This document shows, piece by piece, positions 27,158-36,806 of a stretch of DNA of 64,000 nucleotides. Each line of letters opens with the position of its first letter. Position 1 is the first letter of the stretch. Made by a program: the position numbers and the translations under genes. This stretch comes from Nocardia brevicatena NBRC 12119 (GTDB taxonomy: Bacteria; Actinomycetota; Actinomycetes; Mycobacteriales; Mycobacteriaceae), in assembly GCF_000308495.1 (NCBI RefSeq), contig NZ_BAFU01000052.1, positions 1-64,000 of the forward strand, given 5' to 3'. Under the pieces are notes generated by a model. It saw only the letters and a program-made list of their open reading frames with translations, did not search any database and was not told where the DNA came from.

Positions 27158-27170
27158 CTGTCAGTGACAG
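27158..27170. promoter_or_regulatory. 13-bp palindrome CTGTCA-G-TGACAG
   Basis: A perfect inverted repeat with a one-base centre between the end of the ADP-ribosylglycohydrolase gene and the degenerate start of the TesB remnant. It may be an operator for the decayed thioesterase gene. No matching copy was found by eye elsewhere. Confidence 0.3.
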
Positions 27171-27184
27171 TGCCGGGAGCGTGG

Positions 27185-28273
27185 TCACCGGTTGTCTGCC
27201 GTATCCAGGGGATAGCGGTCGCCCAATTGGAGCCGTTGGCCGTAGTGGAAGGCCCGTACGAGATCGTCGGCGACCTGTACCAGTACGTCGCGTCCTTCCA
27301 CCGCGCCGACCCATTCCATCGGCAGTGCCGACAGGCCATGGCCCGCGCCGAGGAGATTGCCGGCCACCGCGCCGGTGGAATCGGAGTCGCCGGAATGGTT
27401 CACCGACAGCAGCAGGGCACCCCGGGCATCGCCGGTCCGCTCCGCGTGCAACGCGCAGTACACGGCCACGGCCAGGCACTCCTCGGCGGTCCATCCCTCG
27501 CCCACCCGTTCCACGCCCTCCGGGGTCGCGGGACCGGAATCGGCGACGGCGAGGGCGTGGTCGATCGCCTCGGCGGTCTCCTCGCCGCCGGAAACCGTGC
27601 GGAGTCGGGCGACGGCCTCCCGCACCGCGGTGCGCAATTCGCCCCCGCCGACGAGATGCTCGATCAGTGCCGCGAAGGCGCCCGCGGCCAGGTAGCCGGT
27701 GGGGTGACCGTGGGTCAGTTGCCCGCACTGTGCGGCGAGGGTGAACGCCTGCTCGGGCCCGAGGCCGACCAGACCGAACGGCGCCGACCGCATCACCGTG
27801 CCACATCCCTTGGACTGCGGGTTGACCGGTCCGGGTGTGCCGAACGGCAGCGGTTCCAGATATCGCTCGGACTGTCGCACCAAACCGTTCATACAGGCGT
27901 TGCCCGGGGCCCGGACCGCGTAGAGGAACCGCAGACCGGCCGCCCATCCGTCCGGTCGTGGATCGGGCTCGGACTGGCGCTGCGTGGCCAACCAGCGCAG
28001 ATACGCGCGGCGCAGCACCGGCACCGGATCGGCTCCGGGCGGACAGCGCAGCAGCCCCTCGGCGGTGAACAGCGTCATCTGGGTGTCGTCGGTGATCTGC
28101 TGGGGTTCTCCCGGTACGGGGCCCGGCAGGAAACCGGTCACCCCGCTCTGGCCGTGGCGTTCCCGGATCTGTCCCAGGCGGAGGAATTCGATCGGCCAAC
28201 CGAGCGCGTCTCCGACCGCACCGCCCAGCATCGTGCCGCGAACCCTGTCGACAAGCTTCTCATAGTCATGCAC
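27185..28273 (-). CDS. ADP-ribosylglycohydrolase family protein
   Basis: A protein of about 362 residues with every family landmark: RGTMLGGAVGDALGWPIEFL, ITDDTQMTLFTAEGLL with the metal-binding acidic pair, HGHPTGYLAAGAFAALI, and VNHSGDSDSTGAVAGNLLG with the second metal site. It cleaves ADP-ribose from modified proteins or small molecules (DraG/ARH fold). GTG 28273 is used, with GAGAGGA about 11 bases upstream; an upstream start at 28312 is possible. The partner ADP-ribosyltransferase is not seen. Confidence 0.9.
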   Translation of the reverse strand: MHDYEKLVDRVRGTMLGGAVGDALGWPIEFLRLGQIRERHGQSGVTGFLPGPVPGEPQQITDDTQMTLFTAEGLLRCPPGADPVPVLRRAYLRWLATQRQSEPDPRPDGWAAGLRFLYAVRAPGNACMNGLVRQSERYLEPLPFGTPGPVNPQSKGCGTVMRSAPFGLVGLGPEQAFTLAAQCGQLTHGHPTGYLAAGAFAALIEHLVGGGELRTAVREAVARLRTVSGGEETAEAIDHALAVADSGPATPEGVERVGEGWTAEECLAVAVYCALHAERTGDARGALLLSVNHSGDSDSTGAVAGNLLGAGHGLSALPMEWVGAVEGRDVLVQVADDLVRAFHYGQRLQLGDRYPLDTADNR

Positions 28274-28329
28274 AGCAAGAGATCCTCTCGAGCCCGGGCT
28301 GTTGCGGCCCAACGGCTTCCCTCATCCTG

Positions 28330-28658
28330 GCAGCCATTCGGCGCGGCCGGATCCGCACGGGACGAGGATCGTGCGGTATCGGCCGGTGTCCGCGACGTAC
28401 GCACCTGGTCGGTGACGATCTTGATCCCTCGCTCGGCGATCGCCCCCAGATGCGGTCTCCCCTGGTCGGCGAAGTATTTGACATACCCGCGACCGGGTCC
28501 TTCGGATAAGGGGCGGCCGGCGCCGCGAGGGCGATCTCCGCCGGGTAGTCGCCCACCGGTACATCCACCGGATCGCCGGCGAGGACCTCGTCGCCGGCGA
28601 TGAACCGGTCTCCGAAATGGCCGGATAAGTTGGCCAGGCGAATCGGTCGGTCTGCCAT
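28330..28658 (-). pseudogene. AtuA-like (DUF1446) fragment
   Basis: ATG 28658 gives RLANLSGHFGDRFIAGDEVL and PVDVPVGDYPAEIALAAPAA, the N-terminus of acyclic-terpene-utilisation AtuA-like proteins. A frameshift follows, and another frame continues GYVKYFADQGRPHLGAIAER, then GIKIVTDQ. Beyond that homology fades. Only about the first 100 residues of a protein of roughly 450 remain. It is another sign of lost terpenoid catabolism. Confidence 0.65.
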
Positions 28659-28879
28659 GCGTACACCTACTCGCGCACCGACGAGTGTGCCGTGTGAGGT
28701 CGGGCGCTGCCAGACCGGGGGAGGGGTTGTCCCCTCGGCCCTCGGACCGTCCCCGCGCGGTACCGCGTTCGATCGGCGGCGTCCTCGGCCCCGTAGCCCG
28801 GTCCGGGCCCGGCACGTGACTCTTTCACCGTCGGTGTTCATCCAGGTCGGCGGTGTACTTCGGAGAGCGCCGAGGACGG

Positions 28880-29362
28880 CTACCGTGCGTCGACCGGGGC
28901 GAGCGCGAACACGGGATGCCGCTCGGCCTCCGCGACGAACCGCTCGACCGGATCGTCGCGGTCGGCCTGGAAGTAGTTTCGGGTGGCGGAGGCGATCTGG
29001 ATATAGCGCTGGAGCACCGGCCCGGCCTCCTGCGCCGATACCTCTCGAACGGCGTAGTCGCGGCTCGTGAAACGGCGGGTGAGCGTCACACGTCCGGCGG
29101 CACGCACATTGTGCACCCAGGCCACGGCGCCGTACGGTGCCACCAGCCACTGCTGTCCGCCGTGCTCCACGAGCAGCACCGGGTTCCGTCGGATCTGCCC
29201 GGTTCGGCGACCTCGGGTGGTAAGGACATAGGAGTACGGCACCAACCCGGCGCGGGTGAGAGCTGTCATCACAACATTCTCCAGGCGACTCCAACGCCCT
29301 GGCCGATACCGTTTCTCGGGCCGGAAATCCGAAGCGTCGACGTCTTCACCACTGCCGTTCAT
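28880..29362 (-). CDS. Deazaflavin (F420)-dependent nitroreductase family protein
   Basis: A 160-residue split-barrel protein of the Ddn family. YSYVLTTRGRRTGQIRRNPV and WLVAPYGAVAWVHNVRAAGR are the typical F420-binding segments. Members use reduced F420 to reduce quinones or other electrophiles. Its start overlaps the stop of the upstream P-loop kinase gene by four bases, so both are translationally coupled. Confidence 0.9.
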   Translation of the reverse strand: MNGSGEDVDASDFRPEKRYRPGRWSRLENVVMTALTRAGLVPYSYVLTTRGRRTGQIRRNPVLLVEHGGQQWLVAPYGAVAWVHNVRAAGRVTLTRRFTSRDYAVREVSAQEAGPVLQRYIQIASATRNYFQADRDDPVERFVAEAERHPVFALAPVDAR

Positions 29363-29892
29363 GCGTCCAACCTACCGGCCGCCCGCTCGACTCGTCGGGC
29401 GAGATCGGAGCAGTCGACCGGCCGTGTCGTGTCGACGAGGACGGTGGGGGTGAGACCGAGTGGTTCGGCTCGTTCGGCCCAGATATGCCAGTCTCGGATC
29501 ACCCGCTGTTCGTCTCGGTGGAGGGCGGCACGACATCGGTTCGTATACCGTGCCCGCGCGATATCGGCAGGGACATCGCACCAGACCTCGACGACACGGT
29601 CCGCCCGCGCCTTGCCGATTCCGGCTCGGGCGAATTCCAGATCCCGGGGGCGGAACCACCACGAGTCGATGATCGCTGTCGTACTCGATGCCTGTACCAA
29701 CGACCATATGGCGTCCATCGCTATACCGCCCAGCGTGGGCAGGTCGGCGGCGCCGGCGACACAGCCGGCCAGGGCCTCTTTGACGGCATCCTTCTGTAGG
29801 AACCGGGCATCCATGGTCGGTGCCAGTGCCTGGCCCAATGTCGTCTTGCCCGAACCGGGCAACCCGTTGACGAGGACCAGAAGTTTCTCCAT
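29359..29892 (-). CDS. P-loop small-molecule kinase/ATPase
   Basis: A 177-residue protein beginning KLLVLVNGLPGSGKTTLGQA, a Walker A motif close to the N-terminus. IIDSWWFRPRDLEFA and VVEVWCDVPADIARARY follow, typical of AAA_33/zeta-like small kinases. The substrate is unknown. The ATG at 29892 places the P-loop at the expected distance; an earlier ATG at 29925 adds 11 residues. Coupled to the deazaflavin oxidoreductase gene. Confidence 0.85.
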   Translation of the reverse strand: MEKLLVLVNGLPGSGKTTLGQALAPTMDARFLQKDAVKEALAGCVAGAADLPTLGGIAMDAIWSLVQASSTTAIIDSWWFRPRDLEFARAGIGKARADRVVEVWCDVPADIARARYTNRCRAALHRDEQRVIRDWHIWAERAEPLGLTPTVLVDTTRPVDCSDLARRVERAAGRLDA

Positions 29893-29993
29893 CGGTCCAT
29901 CATGACCGCCGGATCGGTCGCCCATCTTCCGCCGGCAGCTCTGCTGGATATGTCCGAAGAACTTATCCGAGGTTCGGTCCTGGGCATCGGAAA

Positions 29994-30036
29994 CGGCGAT
30001 GCCCGGCGCAACACGGCGGCGCGCCGGGCATCGCCG
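29994..30036. terminator. Strong hairpin terminator after the secreted-protein gene
   Basis: A 16-bp perfect stem (CGGCGATGCCCGGCGC and its complement) with an 11-base loop begins 15 bases beyond the stop of the minus-strand gene ending at 30052. No T-run. Confidence 0.8.
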
Positions 30037-30051
30037 AGTGGGGTCGGTCTA

Positions 30052-30741
30052 TCAGCCGTAGACCGAGTTGTAGAACTGGAGGGCACTGGCGATGCCGACC
30101 GGGACGCCGATGGCGAGCATGCCCACGGCGGCGCCGATGGTGATGCCGGTGGCGCCGCCCGCGATGCACAAACCGATAGGGCCGGCGAAGAACGTCGGAA
30201 CCACCAGCGGCGCACCGATGACAGCACCGGCGACGCAGCCCAGTACGCCGCCGATGAGCGACCCGAGCAGGGTGCCGATGCCGGTGGCCAGGCCGAATTG
30301 GGTGGCCGCCGTGCTCAAGGCGGTGTTGGGGTCGACACCACCGGTTTCTGCGGCCGTGGCCGGCTGCAACATGGTGGCAGGCCGGGCCTCGGCGGGGTCG
30401 GTACTCGGGGTGAAAACAGCCGTATTGCCTTCGACCCGAGCCGCGATCGGCCATTCCTTTCCATCCTTGAGGTAGGTCAACGGCATCCCGGCCACCAGAC
30501 GACCCGCGTCGTCGAGTACCTGGAATTGCGTGCCTCGGGTGATCAGTGATCCCGCGTCGGTGCGCAGCACGACCGACTGGTCGACCACATTCGCGGTGTA
30601 GCGGATTCCCGGAAGAATATCGGTCTGCACGGTCGTTCCGGGCGGGGGAGCCGGGACGGGTTCGGCGGCAACCGTGCCGCTCGTGACACCGATCGCGGCG
30701 ATGGCCAGTGCGGTAACGGTTGTGACCGTCCTGATTCTCAT
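30052..30741 (-). CDS. Secreted protein with Gly-rich hydrophobic C-terminal domain
   Basis: A 229-residue protein with a clear Sec signal peptide (RTVTTVTALAIAAIGVTSGT, cut near VAAEP). A soluble middle follows (IRYTANVVDQSVVLRTDAGS; FQVLDDAGRLVAG). The C-terminal 80 residues are Gly/Ala/Ile-rich and hydrophobic with two Cys (LGCVAGAVIG; GLCIAGGATG), ending QFYNSVYG. Such proteins are frequent in Nocardia and of unknown function; the tail may insert into the outer mycolate layer (inference). The gene at 44347 encodes a related tail-like protein. Confidence 0.8.
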   Translation of the reverse strand: MRIRTVTTVTALAIAAIGVTSGTVAAEPVPAPPPGTTVQTDILPGIRYTANVVDQSVVLRTDAGSLITRGTQFQVLDDAGRLVAGMPLTYLKDGKEWPIAARVEGNTAVFTPSTDPAEARPATMLQPATAAETGGVDPNTALSTAATQFGLATGIGTLLGSLIGGVLGCVAGAVIGAPLVVPTFFAGPIGLCIAGGATGITIGAAVGMLAIGVPVGIASALQFYNSVYG

Positions 30742-31120
30742 ACCTGTACCACTTCCTCGATATTTCTTTCACTTCCGAACGCGGAGGGGAAAGCTCCGCC
30801 GGCGCAGCGGATTTACAGAGGTTGGTAGCCAGTGGTCACGGATGGGTTACCGGAAAGGTAAGCGAGGGTTAAGAAAGCCGGCAGATTGTTGACAGCGTAT
30901 GAACCGGCAGTTCGGCGGCGGGAAGCCGCCCCGATGTCCTTATCGATTGCCAGTGCTCGGCCGAACCCCGCCGGCGGGTTCCATGTCGAGGAACGACACG
31001 AGCGACTTCGTCGGATCGATCGTGGAGTACGACGGAAATACCGCCGGATCACCAGGCGTCAGGCCGATGTTCTGCATGCTATCGCTCGGTGTGGGCGACT
31101 ACCGGACCGAGCCCGCCGGG
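30742..31120. other. Intergenic with GC hairpin
   Basis: About 380 bases with no gene. A hairpin GGCGGC-GGGAA-GCCGCC lies at 30914-30930, and a near-identical one occurs at 37142-37158. The stretch upstream of the secreted-protein gene is AT-richer and should hold its promoter. Confidence 0.4.
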
Positions 31121-31765
31121 CTACTCGTTGTCGACGACGATTCCGATCCCCGCCGCGAAGGCGGGCGCCAGATCCGTCAATTGACCGGAGGTGATGATCG
31201 CGCCCTTCAGCCATTCCACCCCTTCGATGGTGCCGATCCCTTGCGCTCCACGGAAATCCACCTTCCGCAACTGCGTCTGCCGCACCGTCAGGCCCTCGAT
31301 ACGAGAACCCGGGAAACTCACCTCGTCGAGCTTCGCGCCGCTGACATCGAGATGCCGCAATACACAGTCGACGAACTCGACCTTTATCAGCACGGCACCG
31401 CGGAAGTTCACCGAATCCAGTTTACATCCATGAAACACCACCCGCCGCAACTCCATACCGCTCGCCATCACACCCGACCAGGCACCGTCGACCACCTCGG
31501 CTTCGCGCCATATCGAATCGGTCAGATCGCTGCCGGTGAACAGGACTCCGTGCAGCCACACATCATGGAAACGACTGCTCTGCATCTGCCCGTTCTCGAC
31601 GGACACCGATCGGAACGCGCATTCGGTGAACACTGCATTCCGGGCATCGGGATCGCTCGGGGAGATCTCGTCGAAGAAGGCGCAGTCGTACTCGCCGTCG
31701 ACCTGGAGATGCTCCGCCGATTCCAGCCAGTTCGCAAACGGTAGATCCGTCAGTGCCCGCGACAT
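31121..31765 (-). CDS. Pentapeptide repeat-containing protein
   Basis: A 214-residue protein made of A(D/N)LxF-like pentapeptides: NAVFTECAFRSVSVENGQM, VLFTGSDLTDSIWREAEV and LDSVNFRGAVLIKVEFVDC. It should fold as a right-handed quadrilateral beta-helix. Some such proteins (MfpA, Qnr) mimic DNA and protect gyrase; this one is not close enough to name. The length resembles MfpA (about 190). It is divergent from a TetR gene. Confidence 0.85.
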   Translation of the reverse strand: MSRALTDLPFANWLESAEHLQVDGEYDCAFFDEISPSDPDARNAVFTECAFRSVSVENGQMQSSRFHDVWLHGVLFTGSDLTDSIWREAEVVDGAWSGVMASGMELRRVVFHGCKLDSVNFRGAVLIKVEFVDCVLRHLDVSGAKLDEVSFPGSRIEGLTVRQTQLRKVDFRGAQGIGTIEGVEWLKGAIITSGQLTDLAPAFAAGIGIVVDNE

Positions 31766-31819
31766 ATCCCGTCCTCGCAGAAGTCGATATCAGCGTTCGG
31801 TCGCGCGCGAGGCTACGCC

Positions 31820-32491
31820 ATGGTGCCGACAACCCGGTCGAAATCGACGGCCTGTGTGAGATGCCCCGCCCCGGCATACGCCCTGTCGCCGTGGGCATGG
31901 CTTCACGCCGAGGCCGTGTCCGCGGTGATCCGCCTATGCGGTGGCCTGCAGCGGATACTCCAGGTCGGCGTCCGACGGAGCAGCCTCGATGATATCGCCC
32001 GGCGCTCGGGGGTCAACCGGGTGACGATCTATCGCCGCTTCGAGAACAAGGACACGCTGGTCGAGGCCGCGCTGTCCCGGGAGATGGAGCGGGTGCTCGC
32101 GGAGGCGACCGCCATCGTGACCGCTACCTCGGGGGTCGAGGCTCAGATCGAAGAGACCGTGTTGTACATCCTGCGGCTCACCCGGACCCACCCACTGGTA
32201 ACCCAACTGATCGAGGTGGCGCCGGAAGAGGTCCTGGGTTTCTACACCGTCCGCGGTGAGGAGATGGTTTCCCAGGGCATCGACTACATCGTGGGCGTTC
32301 TGCGGGCGGCGCAGGAACTCGGCGTGGTGGAACGCTACGATCCGCGTCCCGTCGCGGAGCTGGTGGCCCGTTTCGCGCATTCGCTGCTGCTGACGCCGCG
32401 AGCCGGGGCGGACTTCGACGACGAGGACACCGCGCGGACCTTCATCCGGGTCGCTTTCGTCCCGCTGATGAAATACGGTATCCATCGCTGA
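31820..32491 (+). CDS. TetR family regulator, first helix apparently shortened
   Basis: The helix-turn-helix is clear (SLDDIARRSGVNRVTIYRRF, then ENKDTLVEAALSREME), followed by a helical ligand domain. However, LQRIL runs directly into QVGVRRSS, where relatives have about nine more residues (for example a DAALxxFAExG helix), so helix 1 may be damaged by a small in-frame deletion. The start is uncertain: in-frame GTG codons at 31916 and 31925 are alternatives to 31820. It precedes the FAD enzyme gene by 75 bases and may regulate it. Confidence 0.7.
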   Translation: MVPTTRSKSTACVRCPAPAYALSPWAWLHAEAVSAVIRLCGGLQRILQVGVRRSSLDDIARRSGVNRVTIYRRFENKDTLVEAALSREMERVLAEATAIVTATSGVEAQIEETVLYILRLTRTHPLVTQLIEVAPEEVLGFYTVRGEEMVSQGIDYIVGVLRAAQELGVVERYDPRPVAELVARFAHSLLLTPRAGADFDDEDTARTFIRVAFVPLMKYGIHR

Positions 32492-32565
32492 CCTGCCGGC
32501 GTGGCCCGGCGCGGGCATGGTTATTGTTCGGGCGTTACGCCTGTTGTCGATGAGGATATGAACAA

Positions 32566-34356
32566 GTGATCGACCGCACAGTCAGCCGCCGGAGTTTGAT
32601 GAAGGGTGCGGCCGGTTCCGTGGCGTTCGCCGCAACCGTGGCGGCGGGCAGTGGCCTCGCAGGCCTCGCCCGCGCCGACACCGCTCCCGCGAAGCGTCGG
32701 GTGGCGGTGCTGGGTGGCGGTATCGCCGGCCTGACCGCGGCACACGAACTGGTCGAACGCGGGTTCGAGGTCACGGTGTACGAACGGCGTGCCTGGGGCG
32801 GGAAGGCGCGCAGTATCGAAACACCCTCGGCCGTGGCCGGGGGCCGGAAACCGCTGCCCGGTGAGCACGGATTCCGTTTCTTCCCCGGCTTCTATCAGGC
32901 GATACCCGACACCATGCGCCGAATCCCGTTCCCGGCTAACGACAACGGTGTCTATGACAACCTGGTGCCCGCACTGACCCTGACCGGAGCATGGGACGGA
33001 CCGGATATCACCGCGCCCGCCGCACTCGACTTCAACGCGATAGGACTGGCCGCCCGTCCGGAGCGTGCCGTTCACTCGATGCTGGGCGGTCTCGGCTGGG
33101 TGCCGCGCATATCGCCCGCGCAGACGCTCGGATTCGGTCGGCGCCTGCTCGTGTATTTCACCAGCTGTGACGAACGCCGGTTCGGACAGTGGGAGCACAC
33201 CTCGTTCAAGGATTTCGCCCGGATGGACGGAACCGACGCCAACTACGAGCTGCTCATCTCCACCCTCACCCGCACCCTGGTCGCGGCCAAGGAACATATG
33301 GCCAGCGCTCGCACCATCTGCAATATGGCCGAGGCGTTCCTGCTGAACATCATCAACCGCGGCAACGACAACCGCTATCCGGATATGGTGCTCAACGGGC
33401 CGACCAGCGAGGTGTGGATCGAACCCTGGGTGGCCTACCTGCGGAGCCGAGGAGTGCGGTTCGAACTGGGGGCCGAAGTCCGCTCGCTCACGGTGCGCGA
33501 CCGCCTGATCGGCGGAGCGGAAGTGGCCGACCGCACGGGCGGGACCGCAACGGTGGACGCGGACTGGTTCGTCATGGCCTTCCCACCCGACCAGGTGCCG
33601 AAATACCTGAGTCCGGAGATCCTGCGGCTCGACCCGAGCCTGGAACGGATCCGCGAACTGCGGGTGGACTGGATGAACGGTATCCAATTCTTCCTGAAAA
33701 CCGATAAACCGATCGGCCCGGGTCATATCGGGTTCATCGAATCGCCTTGGCGGCTGACCGCTATCAACCAGAACCAGTTCTGGCGGCGGAAGGTCGAGTC
33801 GAGTTACGGGGACGGCACGGTGAAAGATGTGCTGTCGCTGTGTATCTCGGACTGGGAAGCACCCGGTACGCTGATCCGGAAACCGGCCAGGGAATGCAGC
33901 CCCGAGGAAGTGGCACGTGAGGTGTGGTATCAGGTGACGCGATCGCGGGAGGGGGAGTTGCTGTTCCCCGACCGGCTCACCGACGGTGATCTGCACTCAT
34001 GGTTCCTCGATCCCGCCATCCGCTGGGACCCGGCCGCCGGAGTGAACACCAATGCCGATCCGCTGCTGGTCAACACGATCGGATCGTGGGACAACCGACC
34101 GGTGTCGACCACCGCGATTCCCAACCTGTTCCTGGCCGGTGACTATGTCCGCAACAATATCGATCTGGCGACCATGGAAGGCGCCTGCGAGGGTGGCCGC
34201 AATGCCGCGAACGCTGTGCTGGACGCGTCCGGATCCGACGCGGAGCGGGCGAAACTGTCCCCGCACCTGACGATCGGCGAATTCGACGTCGCTCGTGAAG
34301 TCGACCGACAGCGGTGGCGCGCCGGGCTGCCGAACCTGCTGGACATCACCCCGTAA
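32566..34356 (+). CDS. Tat-exported FAD-dependent oxidoreductase (phytoene/squalene-desaturase-like)
   Basis: A 596-residue flavoprotein with a twin-arginine signal (SRRSLMKGAAGSVAFAATVA). The dinucleotide-binding motif RRVAVLGGGIAGLTAAHELV is followed by VTVYERRAWGGKARSIETP, the GG-doublet motif of the amine-oxidase/phytoene-desaturase superfamily. The C-terminal FAD segment is LFLAGDYVRNNIDLATMEGA. Relatives include hydroxysqualene dehydroxylase-type enzymes; the substrate here is probably a lipid or isoprenoid (inference). Export as a folded flavoprotein is expected. Confidence 0.87.
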   Translation: MIDRTVSRRSLMKGAAGSVAFAATVAAGSGLAGLARADTAPAKRRVAVLGGGIAGLTAAHELVERGFEVTVYERRAWGGKARSIETPSAVAGGRKPLPGEHGFRFFPGFYQAIPDTMRRIPFPANDNGVYDNLVPALTLTGAWDGPDITAPAALDFNAIGLAARPERAVHSMLGGLGWVPRISPAQTLGFGRRLLVYFTSCDERRFGQWEHTSFKDFARMDGTDANYELLISTLTRTLVAAKEHMASARTICNMAEAFLLNIINRGNDNRYPDMVLNGPTSEVWIEPWVAYLRSRGVRFELGAEVRSLTVRDRLIGGAEVADRTGGTATVDADWFVMAFPPDQVPKYLSPEILRLDPSLERIRELRVDWMNGIQFFLKTDKPIGPGHIGFIESPWRLTAINQNQFWRRKVESSYGDGTVKDVLSLCISDWEAPGTLIRKPARECSPEEVAREVWYQVTRSREGELLFPDRLTDGDLHSWFLDPAIRWDPAAGVNTNADPLLVNTIGSWDNRPVSTTAIPNLFLAGDYVRNNIDLATMEGACEGGRNAANAVLDASGSDAERAKLSPHLTIGEFDVAREVDRQRWRAGLPNLLDITP

Positions 34357-34357
34357 C

Positions 34358-34388
34358 GGGTTCCCCGCTCGAAGCGGGCGGGGAACCC
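34358..34388. terminator. Bidirectional terminator between FAD enzyme and acyl-CoA dehydrogenase genes
   Basis: An 11-bp perfect stem GGGTTCCCCGC / GCGGGGAACCC with a 9-base loop, placed between the convergent stops at 34356 and 34394. Confidence 0.85.
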
Positions 34389-34393
34389 GGCCA

Positions 34394-36613
34394 CTACTTG
34401 CGGGGCAGTCCCATGACCAGCGTCGCGATGGTATTGAGCTGGATTTCCAGGGTTCCTCCGCCGATCACCCAGGTCGGGATGTCGAGTTCGTGATGCGCGG
34501 GTTCGGAGACGGACTCGCTCAGCGCGGCCGCGGGACCGATGAGGTTCAGCGCCGCCGCCGCGGCATCGGTGTGCAGCATGGAGGCGGCGGCCTTGGCGAT
34601 ACTCGTGGCCGGACCGATCCCGTGGCCCTCGAGGCGGCGAATGGTCTCCCGCAGGTTCATGGCCGAGATGGCCGCACCCCGTGCGCTGATCCGCCCGAGG
34701 GCGCGGATCGCGTCGTCGCGTGAGCCGGCGTACTCGCCGCGTTCGATGATTTGCCGGATGCGCCGGTTGTGGCCGGGGTCCCGGACACCGCCGATGAACA
34801 GCCGCTCCTGGGCAAGGGTTTCCAGGGTGAGTGCCCAGCCCTGGCCGGGTTCCCCGAGGATCATGGAGTCGGGGACGAAGGCGTCGTCGAAGAACACCTC
34901 GTTGAACTCCGCGTCGCCGCTGGCCTGTGTGATGGGGCGGACCTCGACACCGTCGCCGTGCATATCGACGAGAAACATGCTGAGCCCGCGATGCCGTTCG
35001 GCCGCACCGTCGGTGCGGGCCAGCAGCAGTCCCCAGTCGGCGCGGTGTGCGAGGGTGGTCCAGATCTTCTGCCCGTTCAGCCGCCAACCGCCGTCGACCT
35101 TGGTGGCCCGCAGGCTCAGCGAGGCCACATCGGAGCCTGCTTCGGGTTCGCTGAACAGCTGGCACCAGATTTCCTCGCCGCGCAGCGCCGGTCCCGCGAG
35201 CCGCTCGAGCTGTTCGGGGGTGCCGCGATGCAGAACGATGGGCACCACCCACTGTCCGATGCCCATGGAGGGTTGAGCGAGTCCGTGCCGGTCGAATTCA
35301 TCCTGCAGGACCAGCTGTTCCAGCGGGCCGGCCTCGATTCCATAGGGTTTGGCCATGGGTGGGGCCACCAGGCCGTTGTCGGCCAGTAGGGTACGACGCG
35401 GACCGGTGGCCACCGAATCGTGGTCGCCGATCGTGGACGGGTTCGGGTTCCCCAGTTCCACGGCCCGGTCGAGGATCTCCGACGCCCATGCGCGGAACGT
35501 GGAATCCGTCTCCGGCAGCGGTACCGTGAAATTGCGGGGACCGCGCAGGGCGATTTCGCCGAGCCGCAGTTCCCATGATTCGAGTGGACCGGCGAGCCCG
35601 GCCAGTGCCATGGCCCGCCGCCAGTACAGGTGCAGGTCGTGCTCCCAGGTGAATCCGATGGCACCGTGCACGCCGAGGCATTCCACCGCGGCGTGTACCG
35701 CGGTGCCCAGTGCCGTGATCGCCGCCCCCGCGACGGCGTGGGCGCGCTGATCCGCCTCGTCGTCGAGACCCCGGATGGCGTCCCAGGCGGCCGCCGCGGC
35801 CAGTTCGGCGGTGATCAGCAGTTGCGCCGTCCGATGCTGTACCGCCTGGAAGGCGCCGATCGGCCGGCCGAACTGCCTGCGGGTCTTGACGTAGGCGGTG
35901 GCGGTATCCGAGCACCAGCGGATGACCCCCGCGGCCTCGACCGCCATGGACGCCACCGCGACGGCGGTTGCCCTGTCGGCATCGATACCCGACAGCGCGG
36001 AGCCGACCGTCGCGTCCCGGAAGCGCACCACTGCGATATCGCGGCCCAGATCGACGCCGTCCCGCACCTCCACCTCGACACCCGGGGTGTTCTGTCCGAC
36101 GAGGAACCACCCGCGCACCGCGCCGGACCCCTCGGTCGCCGCCACCAGGAACGACTCGGCGGCGGCAGCGCCGAGAACCGGGCCGGTCTCGCCGGCCAGC
36201 CGCGGTTCGTCACCATCGGTGAATCGCACCGCGTGCTCGGGCAGGATGACCGCCCCGGTACCGCCCTCGGCGAACCGCCGTAGGGCCTCGTCTCGTATGT
36301 CGTCTCGGTTCGCGGTGGCGATGATGGTGCTCGCGATAACGGACGGAAGCAGCGGACCGGGCAGCAATGCGCGTCCTGCCTCCGCGATCACCACCGCGAT
36401 ATCGTCGAGGGTCCCGCCCTGCCCGCCGACATTCTCGGGCAGATGCACTCCGGGCAGGCCGAGCGCGACCAGACCCGTCCAGTGGTCGGGTCGCTCACCT
36501 CGTTTCAGCCGCTCGGTGTTCTTGCGGGTGTATTCGCGGGTGGCGTGGCGTTCTGCGAATCCCGCGACGCTTTCCGCCAGCGCGGACTGATCGGTGGTCA
36601 GGGCAACAGGCAC
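34394..36613 (-). CDS. Double-length acyl-CoA dehydrogenase (FadE34/FadE6-like)
   Basis: A 739-residue protein with two acyl-CoA dehydrogenase modules. The first (about 1-370) contains WTGLVALGLPGVHLPENVGG and ends with TAYVKTRRQFGRPIGAFQAV, then GVHGAIGFTWEHDLHLYWRR. The second (about 400-739) contains EEIWCQLFSEPEAGSDVASL, LNGQKIWTTLAHRADWGLLL and PTWVIGGGTLEIQLNTIA. Fused pairs of this kind occur as FadE34-type enzymes of steroid side-chain catabolism (family knowledge). The substrate is not proven. It ends at a shared terminator. Confidence 0.9.
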   Translation of the reverse strand: MPVALTTDQSALAESVAGFAERHATREYTRKNTERLKRGERPDHWTGLVALGLPGVHLPENVGGQGGTLDDIAVVIAEAGRALLPGPLLPSVIASTIIATANRDDIRDEALRRFAEGGTGAVILPEHAVRFTDGDEPRLAGETGPVLGAAAAESFLVAATEGSGAVRGWFLVGQNTPGVEVEVRDGVDLGRDIAVVRFRDATVGSALSGIDADRATAVAVASMAVEAAGVIRWCSDTATAYVKTRRQFGRPIGAFQAVQHRTAQLLITAELAAAAAWDAIRGLDDEADQRAHAVAGAAITALGTAVHAAVECLGVHGAIGFTWEHDLHLYWRRAMALAGLAGPLESWELRLGEIALRGPRNFTVPLPETDSTFRAWASEILDRAVELGNPNPSTIGDHDSVATGPRRTLLADNGLVAPPMAKPYGIEAGPLEQLVLQDEFDRHGLAQPSMGIGQWVVPIVLHRGTPEQLERLAGPALRGEEIWCQLFSEPEAGSDVASLSLRATKVDGGWRLNGQKIWTTLAHRADWGLLLARTDGAAERHRGLSMFLVDMHGDGVEVRPITQASGDAEFNEVFFDDAFVPDSMILGEPGQGWALTLETLAQERLFIGGVRDPGHNRRIRQIIERGEYAGSRDDAIRALGRISARGAAISAMNLRETIRRLEGHGIGPATSIAKAAASMLHTDAAAAALNLIGPAAALSESVSEPAHHELDIPTWVIGGGTLEIQLNTIATLVMGLPRK

Positions 36614-36806
36614 AATCTCTCGCTCGGGTCGTGGGGCGCTCGACAGTCCCTGGTCCGGCAGGCGGGAACACGTCGGCCTAGAACAGGTTCTACTTCGATG
36701 TGTACCAGTTTATGTGGGCCTGTCGCCCCCCGAGCGCATCGGGGTGGGCGGTGCGGTGGAACGTAGCAGTCGTCCGATCGTCGGGGATGGCACCGGCCAA
36801 ATAGAA

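Noticed and set aside
26492-28603. A 703-codon plus-strand open frame
   Set aside because: It runs antisense to the ADP-ribosylglycohydrolase gene and the TesB remnant and is rich in Arg/Gly/Pro without any domain.
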